A stretch of DNA of 64,000 nucleotides from Sulfitobacter sp. Lineage in GTDB: Bacteria > Pseudomonadota > Alphaproteobacteria > Rhodobacterales > Rhodobacteraceae. The position numbers and the translations under genes were made by a program. The notes beneath the pieces were generated by a model. That model made no database searches and had not been told where the DNA came from. It saw nothing but the letters and a program-made list of their open reading frames with translations. Positions 43,008 to 55,416 of this stretch are shown piece by piece (within the stretch, counting starts at the first letter, position 1; each line of letters starts with the position of its first letter). The DNA lies in the NCBI GenBank assembly GCA_013002405.1, contig JABDKA010000049.1, positions 1 through 64,000 on the forward strand. The letters are read 5' to 3'.

Positions 43008-44191
43008 TGCTGGAAAACCTGCAAGCGCAACCTGCCGACAAGATCCTCATGCTGATGCAGATGTACCGTGAGGACCCCCGCGATACCAAGATCGACCTTG
43101 GCGTCGGCGTCTACAAGGATGCCAGCGGCCTTACCCCGATCATGCGCGCCGTCAAAACGGCCGAACAGCGGATCTGGGAGAGTCAGGATACCAAGGTCTA
43201 CACCGGTCTCATCGGTGATCCGGCCTTTGGCGATGCGATGGTGTCGCTGGTTCTCGGAGAGGCAGTGCCGCGCGACAGGGTCGCAGCGGCGGCGACACCC
43301 GGCGGCACGGGCGCCGTGCGTCAGGCCTTCGAAATGATCCGCATGGCCAACAAGGACGCGCGGATCTTCGTTTCTGATCCGACCTGGCCGAACCACCTGT
43401 CGATCCTGAAGTATCTGGGGATGGAGATGGTCCCCTATCGCTATTTCGACGATGAGACACGCGGTGTGAACTTCGACGGCATGATTGCCGATCTGAAACA
43501 GGCCAAGAAGGGTGACGTGGTTCTCCTGCACGGCTGTTGTCACAACCCGACCGGCGCAAATCTCAACAGCTCCGAATGGGATCAGGTGATCGAGGTACTG
43601 CTTGAAACCGGCGCGATGCCGATGATCGACATCGCCTACCAGGGGTTCGGCGATGGCCTGGACAATGACGCCGCCGCAACCCGCAAGGTGGCCGCTGCCG
43701 TGCCGGAATGCCTGATCGCGGCAAGCTGTTCGAAAAACTTCGGCATCTACCGGGAACGCACCGGGCTCCTGATGGCGATCGCTGCCGACCCGGGGGCGCG
43801 CAAGCTGAACCAGGATACGCTCGCCTTCCTCAACCGTCAGAACTACAGCTTCCCGCCAGATCACGGCGCGCGGATCGTTACCACGATCCTGAACGATGCT
43901 GACCTGCGGGCGGACTGGGCGACAGAGCTGGAGGAGGTCCGCAATTCCATGTTGGGTCTGCGTCAGCAACTGGCGGATGAATTGCAGCGGCAATCGGGCT
44001 CCAACCGTTTCGGATTTCTCGCCCAGCATCGCGGAATGTTCTCGCGGCTTGGCACGACGCCCGACAAGGTGGAGGCGTTGCGGGAAAAGCACGGGATCTA
44101 CATGGTGGGCGACAGCCGCATGAACATTGCGGGCCTGAACCAGCAAACCATCCCGATCCTTGCCAAGGCCATCGTCGACGTCGGTATCTGA
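43007..44191 (+). CDS. Aromatic/aspartate aminotransferase (TyrB/AspC family)
   Basis: PLP-dependent class I aminotransferase, 394 residues. The PLP lysine lies in ASCSKNFGIYRERTG, HGCCHNPTGANL is the substrate/PLP loop, and the C-terminal Arg is in GDSRMNIAGL. ATG 43007 shares bases with the sseA stop. Specificity may be aspartate, aromatic amino acids or cysteine. A long GC-rich stem and then a bidirectional terminator follow. Confidence 0.92.
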   Translation: MLENLQAQPADKILMLMQMYREDPRDTKIDLGVGVYKDASGLTPIMRAVKTAEQRIWESQDTKVYTGLIGDPAFGDAMVSLVLGEAVPRDRVAAAATPGGTGAVRQAFEMIRMANKDARIFVSDPTWPNHLSILKYLGMEMVPYRYFDDETRGVNFDGMIADLKQAKKGDVVLLHGCCHNPTGANLNSSEWDQVIEVLLETGAMPMIDIAYQGFGDGLDNDAAATRKVAAAVPECLIAASCSKNFGIYRERTGLLMAIAADPGARKLNQDTLAFLNRQNYSFPPDHGARIVTTILNDADLRADWATELEEVRNSMLGLRQQLADELQRQSGSNRFGFLAQHRGMFSRLGTTPDKVEALREKHGIYMVGDSRMNIAGLNQQTIPILAKAIVDVGI

Positions 44192-44313
44192 CCCGAACAG
44201 CCAGGGGCCGGACCTTAGCCTTCGCCGGCACCCGGCCCCGCTCCATTTTGCCAAAAATACTCAGTCCTGCAGGCGCAACCCTTGCGCTCTTGGAGCTTGA
44301 GGACCGACACAGA

Positions 44314-44346
44314 AAAAGGGCCCGAAGCAAAGCTCCGGGCCCTTTT
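44314..44346. terminator. Bidirectional terminator between aminotransferase and amtB
   Basis: AAAAGGGCCCG pairs with CGGGCCCTTTT around a short AGC/GCT extension with one mismatch, giving a T run on both strands. It ends both the rightward sseA operon and the leftward glnK-amtB operon. A further stem (44204-44211 with 44232-44239, GGGGCCGG/CCGGCCCC) lies between it and the aminotransferase stop. Confidence 0.9.
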
Positions 44347-44368
44347 CTAGATTTCTGAAAGGTGCCAA

Positions 44369-45685
44369 TCAGCCCTTGGAGAAATCGGGGTAGGCTTCCA
44401 TGCCCAACTCCGAGGTGTCGAGACCGTTGATCTCCGCCTCTTCGCTGACCCGGATGCCCATGACGGCCTTGAGGATGAACCAGACGATCGCTGCGGCCAC
44501 GAAGGTGAAGACACCGTAGGCGACGATACCGGTCAGCTGTGTGACAAGCGATGCTTCGCTGTTATAGAAGACCACCGCGATGGTGCCCCAGATGCCCGCA
44601 AAGAGGTGAACCGGGATCGCACCGACCACATCGTCGATCTTGAGTTTGTCGAGCATCGGGACTGTAAAGACCACGATCACACCACCGATGGCACCGATCC
44701 AGAGCGAACCGAAGAGCGAGGGCGCCAGAGGTTCGGCCGTGATCGACACGAGGCCCGCCAGACAGCCGTTCAGAACCATGGTCAGGTCGACCTTGCCGTA
44801 AACGACCTGGGTCAGGATCAGGGCTGCGACGGCGCCGGATGCGGCGGCCATGTTGGTGTTGGCAAAGATGCGGCCCACATCGGTGATGTCGCCCACGGTG
44901 CCGGCAGCCAGTTGCGAGCCACCGTTAAAGCCGAACCAACCCAGCCACAGGATGAACGTACCCAGTGTGGCAAGCGCGAGGTTGGAGCCGGGGAAGGGGT
45001 GAACCCTGCCGTCCTTGTACTTGCCGATACGCGGCCCGAGGATCAGCGCACCTGCCAGAGCGGCCCAGCCACCCACGGAGTGTACGATCGTGGAACCGGC
45101 GAAGTCGGAGAAGCCCATTTCGCTCAGCCAGCCGCCGCCCCACTGCCAGGAGCCGGAAATCGGGTACATGATGCCGGTCAGTACCACGACGAAGATCAGG
45201 AAGGGCCAGAGCTTGATCCGCTCAGCCAGGGCACCCGACACGATGGAAGCCGTTGCAGCCACGAACATCAGCTGGAAGAAGAAATCCGATGCGACCGATG
45301 CATAATCAAGCGAGGCATCCGCCGCCGCCAGACCCACGGGCTCAAGCGAAGTGGGGACGAAGTTGAAGGCAAAGTAGCCGTTGAAGTCGCCCGGATACAT
45401 GAGGTTGAAACCAACCAGCCAGTACATGATCGCAGCAATCGAGAAGAGCGCGATGTTCTTTGTCAGCTGCATCGTCACGTTCTTGGAGCGCACGAGACCG
45501 GCCTCGAGCATGGCAAATCCTGCTGCCATCCAGAAGACCAGGAAACCGCCCACCAGGAACAGGAGGGTGGTCATGATATAGGGCCCGATTTCGTCAAAAC
45601 TCGGAGCCGCATCTTGCGCCAACGCGAAGGTCGGCAAGATCGCGACCGCACCGGCGAGGGGGATGAGATATGTCTTTTTCATCAT
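44369..45685 (-). CDS. amtB: Ammonium transporter
   Basis: AmtB/Rh family channel, 438 residues. The N-terminus looks like a cleaved signal (LIPLAGAVAILPTFALA) followed by 11 hydrophobic segments. Recognisable parts are FWMAAGFAMLEAGLVRSKN, DFAGSTIVHSVGGWAALAGA (pore His) and LAGIWGTIAVV. It lies 12 bases downstream of glnK, the usual arrangement, and GlnK will block it when nitrogen is ample. Confidence 0.95.
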   Translation of the reverse strand: MMKKTYLIPLAGAVAILPTFALAQDAAPSFDEIGPYIMTTLLFLVGGFLVFWMAAGFAMLEAGLVRSKNVTMQLTKNIALFSIAAIMYWLVGFNLMYPGDFNGYFAFNFVPTSLEPVGLAAADASLDYASVASDFFFQLMFVAATASIVSGALAERIKLWPFLIFVVVLTGIMYPISGSWQWGGGWLSEMGFSDFAGSTIVHSVGGWAALAGALILGPRIGKYKDGRVHPFPGSNLALATLGTFILWLGWFGFNGGSQLAAGTVGDITDVGRIFANTNMAAASGAVAALILTQVVYGKVDLTMVLNGCLAGLVSITAEPLAPSLFGSLWIGAIGGVIVVFTVPMLDKLKIDDVVGAIPVHLFAGIWGTIAVVFYNSEASLVTQLTGIVAYGVFTFVAAAIVWFILKAVMGIRVSEEAEINGLDTSELGMEAYPDFSKG

Positions 45686-45697
45686 TTCGTCCTTTGA

Positions 45698-48511
<2,814 letters not shown>

Positions 48512-48626
48512 TCCGGATTGCACGACCGTCGCAAGCGATTCTTAAGCAAGCTGTGGTTTAGCTATGTCTGTGGGGCGCCCGCATCTGTCGGGTTTCTGCC
48601 AGGTGTGCAAGGACCAGTGATTGCCG

Positions 48627-50363
48627 ATGGATGCGCAAAAGCTTCGTGAGGGAAGAAGGGAACTGCGTCGGCTGAGCGGTAGCTTCCGTGCCTCCTTTTG
48701 GGTGGTGGCGTGCTTCAGCTTCGTCGCCAATGTCCTGATGCTGTCGGGACCCATCTACATGCTGCAGGTCTATGACCGGGTGCTCAGCTCCGGCTCGGTT
48801 GAGACATTGCTCGCACTTTCGCTTTTGCTACTCTTTCTCTACCTCATCATGGGCACGCTGGATGTTGCCCGCAGCCGCATCTTGACGCGGATAGCGGGGC
48901 AACTGGAGAGGAAGCTTCGCCAGAGGGTGTTTGAAGCGATTCTGAAGCGTTCCGCGCTGGGCCCAAGTGAGCGCGCGGCGGGTTCGCTGGAGGACCTGAG
49001 CGCCCTTCAGCGCATGGTGGCCGCACCGGCTGTCGGGGCCCTTTTCGATCTGCCTTGGGCGCCTCTTTTCTTTGCGGCGATATTCATCTTTCATCCTCTT
49101 CTGGGGCTGCTTGCGGTCTTTGGTGCCCTCTGCCTTGCCGTCATCACGCTGGCCAACCAGTTACTTTCCAGGCGCGGGCAGGCTCAGGCCTTGAGGGTTG
49201 GCGCCAAGGCCGATGCGCTTGCGGCGCAACTGAAGGTGGAGGCCGAGGTCGTGCAAAGCCTCGGCATGCGGCGCGCGGCCTTCGGGATCTGGAGCAGTCA
49301 CCGGTGTGATGCCCAGAAAGGTGAGCTTCGGTCAGCAGAAGTCGGCGCAGGCTTTTCCGCGGTGACACGGTCCATGCGGCTGGCGCTGCAGTCCGCGATT
49401 CTGGGTCTGGGTGCCTGGCTGGTTCTGCGCGGGCTGATGACACCGGGCGGCATGATTGCGGGGTCGGTTCTCATGGGACGCGGGCTTGCACCGATTGAGA
49501 CGCTTTTGAATCAGTGGTCCACCCTGCAGCGGGGCCTGACGGGCTGGCGACATCTGGCAGAACTTTTGGGCCGGGTTCCGGACCCCGGGCCCCGAACCGC
49601 ATTGCCCAAGCCCCGCGCGCGTTTGTCGGCGGAGGGGGTGACGATTGTGCCGCCGGGTGAAAGCCGTGCAGGCCTGCGCGGCATCAGCTTTGACCTGGAA
49701 CCAGGGCAGGCGCTGGGCGTCATCGGGCCCTCGGGTGCCGGCAAGTCCACACTCGCGAGGGCGCTCACCGGGGTCTGGCCGCCCAGGGCCGGCACGATCA
49801 AGCTGGATGGGGCCCCAATCAGCCAATACGGGGCCGAGACGCTGTGCCGCTACATCGGCTATCTCCCGCAACGCCTTCAGCTTTTCGACGGGACATTGGC
49901 GCAGAACATCGCGCGGCTGGCATCCGACCCTGATGCGGAGAGGGTCGTCGCCGCGGCCCGGATGGCCGGGGCGCATGAGATGATCCTGGATCTGCCCGAT
50001 GGCTATGACACACCGGTCGTTGGTGGGCAGGTGCGTCTGTCAGGCGGGCAGATCCAGCGGATCGGTTTGGCCCGCGCGCTTTACGATGATCCGGTGCTGG
50101 TCGTGCTGGATGAGCCGAATTCGAACCTTGATAACGCCGGATCAGTGGCGCTCAACGCCGCGATCCGGCAGCTCAAGGATCTTGGGCGCGCCGTTCTGAT
50201 CATGGCCCACCGGCCTGCCGCGATCCAGGAATGTGAGATGTTGATGGTGCTCGACAAAGGTGCGCGGGCGGCCTTCGGGCCGAAGGATGAGGTGCTGGCG
50301 GGCATGGTGCGCAATGTCTCCGCCCTGCGCGGGGCACCACTCAAGACCGCGGGGGCTGGCTGA
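48627..50363 (+). CDS. Type I secretion ABC transporter, PrtD-like
   Basis: Fused membrane/ATPase exporter of the PrtD/HlyB class, 578 residues from ATG 48627 (TTG 48621 is two codons earlier). Six helices lie in the first 300 residues and there is no C39 peptidase domain. The ATPase has Walker A GPSGAGKST, signature LSGGQIQRIGLARAL and Walker B VLVVLDEPNSNLD. It is coupled to the membrane fusion protein gene by TGATG. No RTX-repeat cargo or TolC gene is in the window. Confidence 0.93.
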   Translation: MDAQKLREGRRELRRLSGSFRASFWVVACFSFVANVLMLSGPIYMLQVYDRVLSSGSVETLLALSLLLLFLYLIMGTLDVARSRILTRIAGQLERKLRQRVFEAILKRSALGPSERAAGSLEDLSALQRMVAAPAVGALFDLPWAPLFFAAIFIFHPLLGLLAVFGALCLAVITLANQLLSRRGQAQALRVGAKADALAAQLKVEAEVVQSLGMRRAAFGIWSSHRCDAQKGELRSAEVGAGFSAVTRSMRLALQSAILGLGAWLVLRGLMTPGGMIAGSVLMGRGLAPIETLLNQWSTLQRGLTGWRHLAELLGRVPDPGPRTALPKPRARLSAEGVTIVPPGESRAGLRGISFDLEPGQALGVIGPSGAGKSTLARALTGVWPPRAGTIKLDGAPISQYGAETLCRYIGYLPQRLQLFDGTLAQNIARLASDPDAERVVAAARMAGAHEMILDLPDGYDTPVVGGQVRLSGGQIQRIGLARALYDDPVLVVLDEPNSNLDNAGSVALNAAIRQLKDLGRAVLIMAHRPAAIQECEMLMVLDKGARAAFGPKDEVLAGMVRNVSALRGAPLKTAGAG

Positions 50364-51649
50364 TGGGCGAGAGTGCTAACGGGACTTCGATCTTTGGCCC
50401 GGTCCTTGCAGGGTTCATTGCGATCCTTATCTTTGGCGCCGGTCTTCTGCTTTGGGCCACGCAAAGCCGAATCTCGGGCGCGGTCGTCGCCGATGGAACG
50501 GTCCGGACGACAAGGGCACACCAGCTGATCCAACACCAGACGGGTGGCATCGTCTTGTCAGTGCGGGTCACCGAAGGGGACAGCACCAGGAAAGGCGATC
50601 CCCTGCTAGAGCTGGATCCCAAGTCGCTGCAGGCGGCGCTGTCATCGGTTGAAAACCGGATCGTCAGCCAGCGGGCGCGCCTATCCGCCGAACGCGGGCG
50701 CGCACCGCTGCTTGAGTTTGATGCGGCCACGCTTGATCTGGCCGCGACGCGCACGAACGGCATGACCCCGTTGCATCATGAGATGCAGCTTTTCGAAGCC
50801 AAGAAAGCAGCCCGTGCGGCAACCGCGAGGCACTTTGCCGAAAGGCGCGCACAGATCAGAACACAGCGAAAGGGCCTTTCTTCGCGCAAGGCCGCCCTGG
50901 CTGAGCAGTTGGAGTTGGCCCGCCGCGAACGCCGCGATCAGGACGATCTGCTGAGCAGGGGACTGGTGGCTGCAAGGCCGGTCAACGCGCTCCGGCGGGA
51001 GGAAGTAAGGCTTGTCGGTGCAATGGGAGAGCTTCGGGCGACGCAGGATGCCTTTACGGCCCAGTTGCGGACGCTCACGGCGGAGGAGGCCGCGCTTGAT
51101 ACGGAAGTCGCCCAGCGCACGGCAACGGCACTTGTCGCGGCCGGAGAAGAGGTGGTTGCCCTTGAGGGCCGCGCGCGGGAGCTGAGGCGGCAGATCGCGG
51201 GCCTTGTCATCCGTGCCCCTGCTGCGGGAATCGTACATGCCCTGCGGGTGGAGACGCCCGGTGCCGTCATCCGCCCCGCAGAACCGATAATGGAGATTGT
51301 CCCCGCCACGGGCCGCAGCCGGATTTCCGCTCACGTCTCTCCTGCCGACATCGATCAGGTCTATCCCGGTCAACCGGTCAAGGTGCGGCTATCGGGGCTC
51401 AACCAGCGCATCACGCCCGAACTGGAAGGCCTGGTCACGCAAATATCGGCCGATACAGTCGTGATCGGGGACGGCAGCCCGCCGCGCTACCGGGTGACGG
51501 TCCGGCTGCCCGCACAGCAAAAGGGCGATCCGGTCCTGCTTCCAGGCATGCCCGCGCAGCTGTTCTTTCAGACCGAATCCCGCTCCCCGCTGGCCTATCT
51601 GATACAGCCGCTTACGGACTATTTCGCCCGCGCCCTGCGGGAAAGCTGA
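50363..51649 (+). CDS. Type I secretion membrane fusion protein (HlyD family)
   Basis: Periplasmic adaptor, 428 residues. One N-terminal membrane helix (about 13-33) precedes a biotinyl-lipoyl half-motif (QHQTGGIVLSVRVTEGD), a long coiled-coil region (about 110-290) and the second half-motif APAAGIVHALRVETPGAVI. The beta-barrel with LMEIVP-type stretch PIMEIVPATGR closes it. It links the ABC exporter to an outer-membrane channel encoded elsewhere. Confidence 0.93.
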   Translation: MGESANGTSIFGPVLAGFIAILIFGAGLLLWATQSRISGAVVADGTVRTTRAHQLIQHQTGGIVLSVRVTEGDSTRKGDPLLELDPKSLQAALSSVENRIVSQRARLSAERGRAPLLEFDAATLDLAATRTNGMTPLHHEMQLFEAKKAARAATARHFAERRAQIRTQRKGLSSRKAALAEQLELARRERRDQDDLLSRGLVAARPVNALRREEVRLVGAMGELRATQDAFTAQLRTLTAEEAALDTEVAQRTATALVAAGEEVVALEGRARELRRQIAGLVIRAPAAGIVHALRVETPGAVIRPAEPIMEIVPATGRSRISAHVSPADIDQVYPGQPVKVRLSGLNQRITPELEGLVTQISADTVVIGDGSPPRYRVTVRLPAQQKGDPVLLPGMPAQLFFQTESRSPLAYLIQPLTDYFARALRES

Positions 51650-51721
51650 GACAGGTCTTTTCGTTTCCATGCATCGGCGCTAGCGTCCGCGCACCCGCAG
51701 TTGATCCAAGGATACAGTCCC

Positions 51722-52180
51722 ATGCGCATTACCGACCGTTTGTCCGAACTTGGCGTGACCCTGCCCGACGCGCCCGCGCCCGCCGCCAATTACGTGCCCT
51801 TCGTTCAGGTGGGCAATCTGGTCTTTGTGTCCGGTCAGATCTCCAACGGGCCGGACGGACTGATAACTGGAAAACTGGGTGATGACATGGCGGTTGAGGC
51901 AGGTGCCGCCGCCGCCAAAAGCTGCGCGATCAGTCTGCTGGCGCAGGTCAAGGCGGCCTGTGGTGGGGACATCGAGCGGCTTCAGAGGGTAATCAAATTG
52001 ACGGGTTTCGTGAACTCCACCCCCGATTTCACCGATCAGCCCAAGGTCATCAACGGCTGCTCCGATTTCCTGGTCGCGGCACTGGGAGAGGCGGGCCGCC
52101 ATTCCCGCTCTGCCGTCTCCGCGCCGTCTCTGCCGCTGGGTGTCGCGGTTGAGATCGAGGGGATCTTTGAGGTAAAATGA
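51722..52180 (+). CDS. RidA family protein (YjgF/YER057c)
   Basis: 152-residue protein of the RidA superfamily, which hydrolyses reactive enamines/imines made by PLP enzymes. Motifs are FVSGQISNGPDG and a C-terminal LPLGVAVEIEGIFEV, where the usual catalytic Arg ahead of this strand is not obvious, so it may be a non-archetypal subfamily. ATG 51722 follows AAGGA. The stop overlaps the next gene (ATGA). Confidence 0.88.
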   Translation: MRITDRLSELGVTLPDAPAPAANYVPFVQVGNLVFVSGQISNGPDGLITGKLGDDMAVEAGAAAAKSCAISLLAQVKAACGGDIERLQRVIKLTGFVNSTPDFTDQPKVINGCSDFLVAALGEAGRHSRSAVSAPSLPLGVAVEIEGIFEVK

Positions 52181-52938
52181 CACTCGCTTCTGTCTTCCTT
52201 CGCAGGCCCTTCGCCCACCGGGGGCTGCACAATGTGGAAGATGGCCAACCCGAGAACAGCCTGGCCGCCTTTCGCGCTGCCATCGCAGGTGGGTACGGGA
52301 TTGAGCTGGACCTGCAGCTTAGCGCCGATGGCGCCGCGATGGTGTTTCACGATTATGCGCTGGACCGTCTGACCCACGAAAAGGGGGCTGTGCGGTTGCG
52401 CAAGGCCGCAGAACTCGGGGCGACTCGATTGAAAGGCGGGGATGAGGGTATCCCGACCCTCATGGAAGTGCTGTCGCTGGTGGCAGGCCGCGCGCCAATG
52501 CTGATCGAGTTGAAGGATCAAGATGGTGGCATGGGGGATGACCTGGGCCCGCTCGAAGCGGCGGTAGCAGCCGCGCTCGCGGACTACGAGGGTCCCGCGG
52601 CGGTGATGTCCTTCAATCCAAACTCCGTGGCGCGGCTGGCTCAACTCGCGCCGCAGGTGCCCCGTGGGATCGTCACGGACCCCTATAGGTACAACGAGTG
52701 GCCCCTGCCCGAGGCGACCTGCGACCGGCTGCGGGAGATACCGGATTACGACCGGGTCGGGGCGACCTTCATCAGCCACGACGTCAATGACCTGGGCCGT
52801 CCGCGGGTCGCCGAACTGAAGGCAGCGGGCGCCTCGATCCTCTGCTGGACGGTCCGTTCCGCCTTGCAGGAGGCGGAGGCGCGCAGGATTGTCGACAACA
52901 TTACCTTCGAAGGCTATGCCGCCGCTCTGCCCGCTTGA
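52177..52938 (+). CDS. Glycerophosphodiester phosphodiesterase family protein
   Basis: GDPD-family hydrolase, 253 residues, cleaving glycerophosphodiesters to glycerol 3-phosphate and an alcohol. The catalytic His is in FAHRGLHN (His14) with PENSLAAFRAA after it, the metal-site Glu/Asp in IELDLQLSADG and the second His in VFHDYALDRLT. There is no signal peptide, so it is cytoplasmic. It is coupled to the RidA-like gene. Confidence 0.93.
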   Translation: MTLASVFLRRPFAHRGLHNVEDGQPENSLAAFRAAIAGGYGIELDLQLSADGAAMVFHDYALDRLTHEKGAVRLRKAAELGATRLKGGDEGIPTLMEVLSLVAGRAPMLIELKDQDGGMGDDLGPLEAAVAAALADYEGPAAVMSFNPNSVARLAQLAPQVPRGIVTDPYRYNEWPLPEATCDRLREIPDYDRVGATFISHDVNDLGRPRVAELKAAGASILCWTVRSALQEAEARRIVDNITFEGYAAALPA

Positions 52939-52986
52939 TTCCGCGCCGCAGAGCTACAGATAGAGCGGCAGTCGCGAAGGCAGAGC

Positions 52987-54174
52987 ATGAACGCACAGGA
53001 AGTCGAGATCAGGGTCGTTCCCCACCTGTCCGAAATCGGGCAGGAGGTCTGGGACAGCTGTGCCTGCCCCGAGGCCGCCGATGGCGGTCCGCCGCTTGAT
53101 CCCTTTACCACCTTCCGCTTTCTGTCAGCACTTGAGGAAAGTGGCAGCGTCGGGCCCGGTACCGGCTGGAAACCCCAGTATCTGCAGGCCAGCATCGCCG
53201 GTGAGGTGATTGCGGTCGCACCCCTTTACGCAAAGTCGCACAGCCAGGGGGAGTACATCTTTGATCATAGCTGGGCACATGCCTACGAACGGGCGGGCGG
53301 ACGCTATTATCCCAAGTTACAGATTGCGGTACCGCACACGCCCGCAACGGGGCGCCGTTTCCTGGTGCGACCGGGGTTCGAGGAAAGTGGAACGGCCGCG
53401 CTGATACAGGGTGCCGTGCAATTGACCGAAAACAATGCGTTGTCCTCACTGCACGTGACTTTTTGCACGGGCGATGAGGCACGGCGCGCGGAAGAGATTG
53501 GTTTGATGGCGCGCAAGAGCCAGCAGTTCCACTGGCGCAACGACGGCTATGCGGATTTTGACGCCTTCTTGGCCACGCTCAATTCCCGCAAGCGCAAGAA
53601 TATCCGCAAGGAACGCGCGCAGGCTCAAAACTTCGGCGGGACGATCCGGACCTTTTCGGGCGACGATCTGCAACCCGAACACTGGGACGCCTTCTGGCGC
53701 TTCTACCAGGATACCGGCGCGCGCAAGTGGGGCTCGCCTTACCTCACACGGCAGTTCTTTGACCTTGCTCAGGAACATCTGCGCGACGACGTCGCCCTTG
53801 TCCTGGCCGCGCGCGAGGGGCGCTGGGTGGCCGGTGCACTGAATTTTGTCGGGCGAGAGACGCTCTATGGCCGCTACTGGGGCTGTACCGAGCATCATCC
53901 CTGCCTGCATTTCGAGTTGTGCTATTATCAGGCCATCGACATTGCCATCGCGCGCGGCCTCAAGACCGTTGAGGCCGGCGCGCAGGGCGAACACAAGCTG
54001 GCGCGCGGCTATCTGCCGACGCCCACCTGGTCCCTGCATTGGATGCGGGACGAAGGCTTTGCCAACGCGGTTGCTGACTATCTTGAGGCAGAGCGGAACG
54101 CGGTGGATCAGGAGATTGAAATCTTAACCGATTATGGGCCGTTCAAGCGCGCTCACGTGGAGGAACAGGAATGA
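52987..54174 (+). CDS. FemAB-like GNAT family protein (COG3146)
   Basis: 395-residue protein of the family once called peptidogalycan biosynthesis/recognition, with a double-GNAT fold like FemAB. Characteristic blocks are [36 protein letters not shown] and, in the C-terminal half, [13 protein letters not shown] and [17 protein letters not shown]. It probably transfers an acyl or aminoacyl group to an unknown acceptor. The stop overlaps phhB by ATGA. Confidence 0.88.
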   Translation: MNAQEVEIRVVPHLSEIGQEVWDSCACPEAADGGPPLDPFTTFRFLSALEESGSVGPGTGWKPQYLQASIAGEVIAVAPLYAKSHSQGEYIFDHSWAHAYERAGGRYYPKLQIAVPHTPATGRRFLVRPGFEESGTAALIQGAVQLTENNALSSLHVTFCTGDEARRAEEIGLMARKSQQFHWRNDGYADFDAFLATLNSRKRKNIRKERAQAQNFGGTIRTFSGDDLQPEHWDAFWRFYQDTGARKWGSPYLTRQFFDLAQEHLRDDVALVLAAREGRWVAGALNFVGRETLYGRYWGCTEHHPCLHFELCYYQAIDIAIARGLKTVEAGAQGEHKLARGYLPTPTWSLHWMRDEGFANAVADYLEAERNAVDQEIEILTDYGPFKRAHVEEQE

Positions 54175-54479
54175 CCGAGAAATTGAGCGAAGAGACCCGG
54201 CACACCGTTTTGCAGCCCTTGTTCGCTACCGGCTGGCAGATGGTCGAAGGACGGGATGCGATCGAAAAGGAGTTCGTCTTTGACAATTTTGTCGATGCCT
54301 TTGGCTGGATGACCCGTGCGGCCATCTACGCAGAGAAATGGAATCACCATCCGGAGTGGTTCAATGTTTACAAGACCGTCAAAGTGAGGCTAACGACCCA
54401 CGACGCTGGGGGCCTGAGCGCATTGGACGCGAAATTGGCCCGCAAAATGGATGGGCTTGTTGGGGCGAACGCGAACTGA
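54171..54479 (+). CDS. phhB: 4a-hydroxytetrahydrobiopterin dehydratase
   Basis: Pterin-4a-carbinolamine dehydratase, 102 residues. The family signature [16 protein letters not shown] carries the two active-site His residues; the C-terminal [13 protein letters not shown] helix is normal. It recycles the pterin cofactor used by aromatic amino-acid hydroxylases, though no hydroxylase gene is nearby. It is coupled to both neighbours. Confidence 0.95.
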   Translation: MTEKLSEETRHTVLQPLFATGWQMVEGRDAIEKEFVFDNFVDAFGWMTRAAIYAEKWNHHPEWFNVYKTVKVRLTTHDAGGLSALDAKLARKMDGLVGANAN

Positions 54480-55339
54480 TGGACGAACAAATTAACGATG
54501 TGCTGCGCACGGAGATCTGGCAGGGCAAGTCCCTCGGTGATCTGTTGACGCTTGAATTCCTGGCCAGTGCGGCGGGGTCTGTGATGGCTGCGATCCTGAT
54601 CCTGATATTGGGCTGGATTGTCTCGAAATGGTTGCAGACCCGGGTGCAGAACCTGGGGAAGAGAAACAAGCATCTCGATGAGATGCTCTTTGATTTCCTG
54701 GCCTCCGTCGTCCGCTACGTGGTGCTGGGCTTTACGGCGCTTTTTGTCCTCAACACCTTTGGGGTGCAGACAACCTCCGTTGTGGCCCTCGTCGGTGCGG
54801 CCGGTCTGGCCATCGGTCTGGCGCTTCAGGGCACCCTTTCGAACGTGGCCGCGGGGGTCATGCTGATCCTTTTCCGCCCGATCAAGGTTGGTGATTTTGT
54901 TGAGGTCGCGGGCAAGATGGGAACGGTCAAACAGATCAACCTGAACTTCACTGAACTGGCGGACCTCTCGAACGTCCATGTGGTTGTCCCGAACTCAGAG
55001 GTCTGGGGGAACATCATCACCAACTATTCCGTGAACGAGACGCGGCGCGCGGAATGGACCTTTGGTGTGGGCTATGGGGCGAACCTGAAGACGGCCGAAG
55101 ATATCATTCGCGAAACAATTATGGCCGACGACCGGGCGCATGCGGAACCTGCTCCCTTCATCCAGGTGACTAACTTGGGGGACAGTTCGGTCGATTTTCT
55201 CGTACGGGTCTGGTGCAGCGCCGGAGATTACTTTGCCTTCAAGGCCGACATGACCCGCAAGGTCAAAGAAGCGCTGGACGCAGGCGGTGTGGACATTCCC
55301 TTCCCCACGCGGACCTTCATTCAGGCAACCGCAGACTAA
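54479..55339 (+). CDS. Small-conductance mechanosensitive channel (MscS family)
   Basis: 286-residue channel from ATG 54479, overlapping the phhB stop (TGATG). Three N-terminal helices are present; the pore helix reads VALVGAAGLAIGLALQGTLSNVAAG, cited in part, with the Gly/Ala packing of MscS, followed by FRPIKVGDFVEV of the beta domain and a C-terminal alpha-beta domain ending IPFPTRTF. It acts as an osmotic safety valve in the inner membrane. Confidence 0.94.
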   Translation: MDEQINDVLRTEIWQGKSLGDLLTLEFLASAAGSVMAAILILILGWIVSKWLQTRVQNLGKRNKHLDEMLFDFLASVVRYVVLGFTALFVLNTFGVQTTSVVALVGAAGLAIGLALQGTLSNVAAGVMLILFRPIKVGDFVEVAGKMGTVKQINLNFTELADLSNVHVVVPNSEVWGNIITNYSVNETRRAEWTFGVGYGANLKTAEDIIRETIMADDRAHAEPAPFIQVTNLGDSSVDFLVRVWCSAGDYFAFKADMTRKVKEALDAGGVDIPFPTRTFIQATAD

Positions 55340-55346
55340 GCAACGA

Positions 55347-55410
55347 GGTCCCGGACCTGATCCGGGACCTCCTGCGCAGATCACAGGCCCCGGACAGGTC
55401 CGGGGCTTTC
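55347..55410 (+). terminator. Paired hairpins after mscS
   Basis: Two stems: AGGTCCCGGA-N5-TCCGGGACCT at 55347-55371 and GCCCCGGA-N4-TCCGGGGC at 55388-55407, the latter followed by TTTCC. The second is the better terminator for the rightward operon. The repeated CCCGGACCTG/CCGGACAGG core suggests a small dispersed repeat. Confidence 0.6.
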
Positions 55411-55416
55411 CTTCGG

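Noticed and set aside
48627-50363. Peptidase-containing bacteriocin exporter
   Set aside because: The N-terminus goes straight into the first membrane helix; there is no C39 domain.
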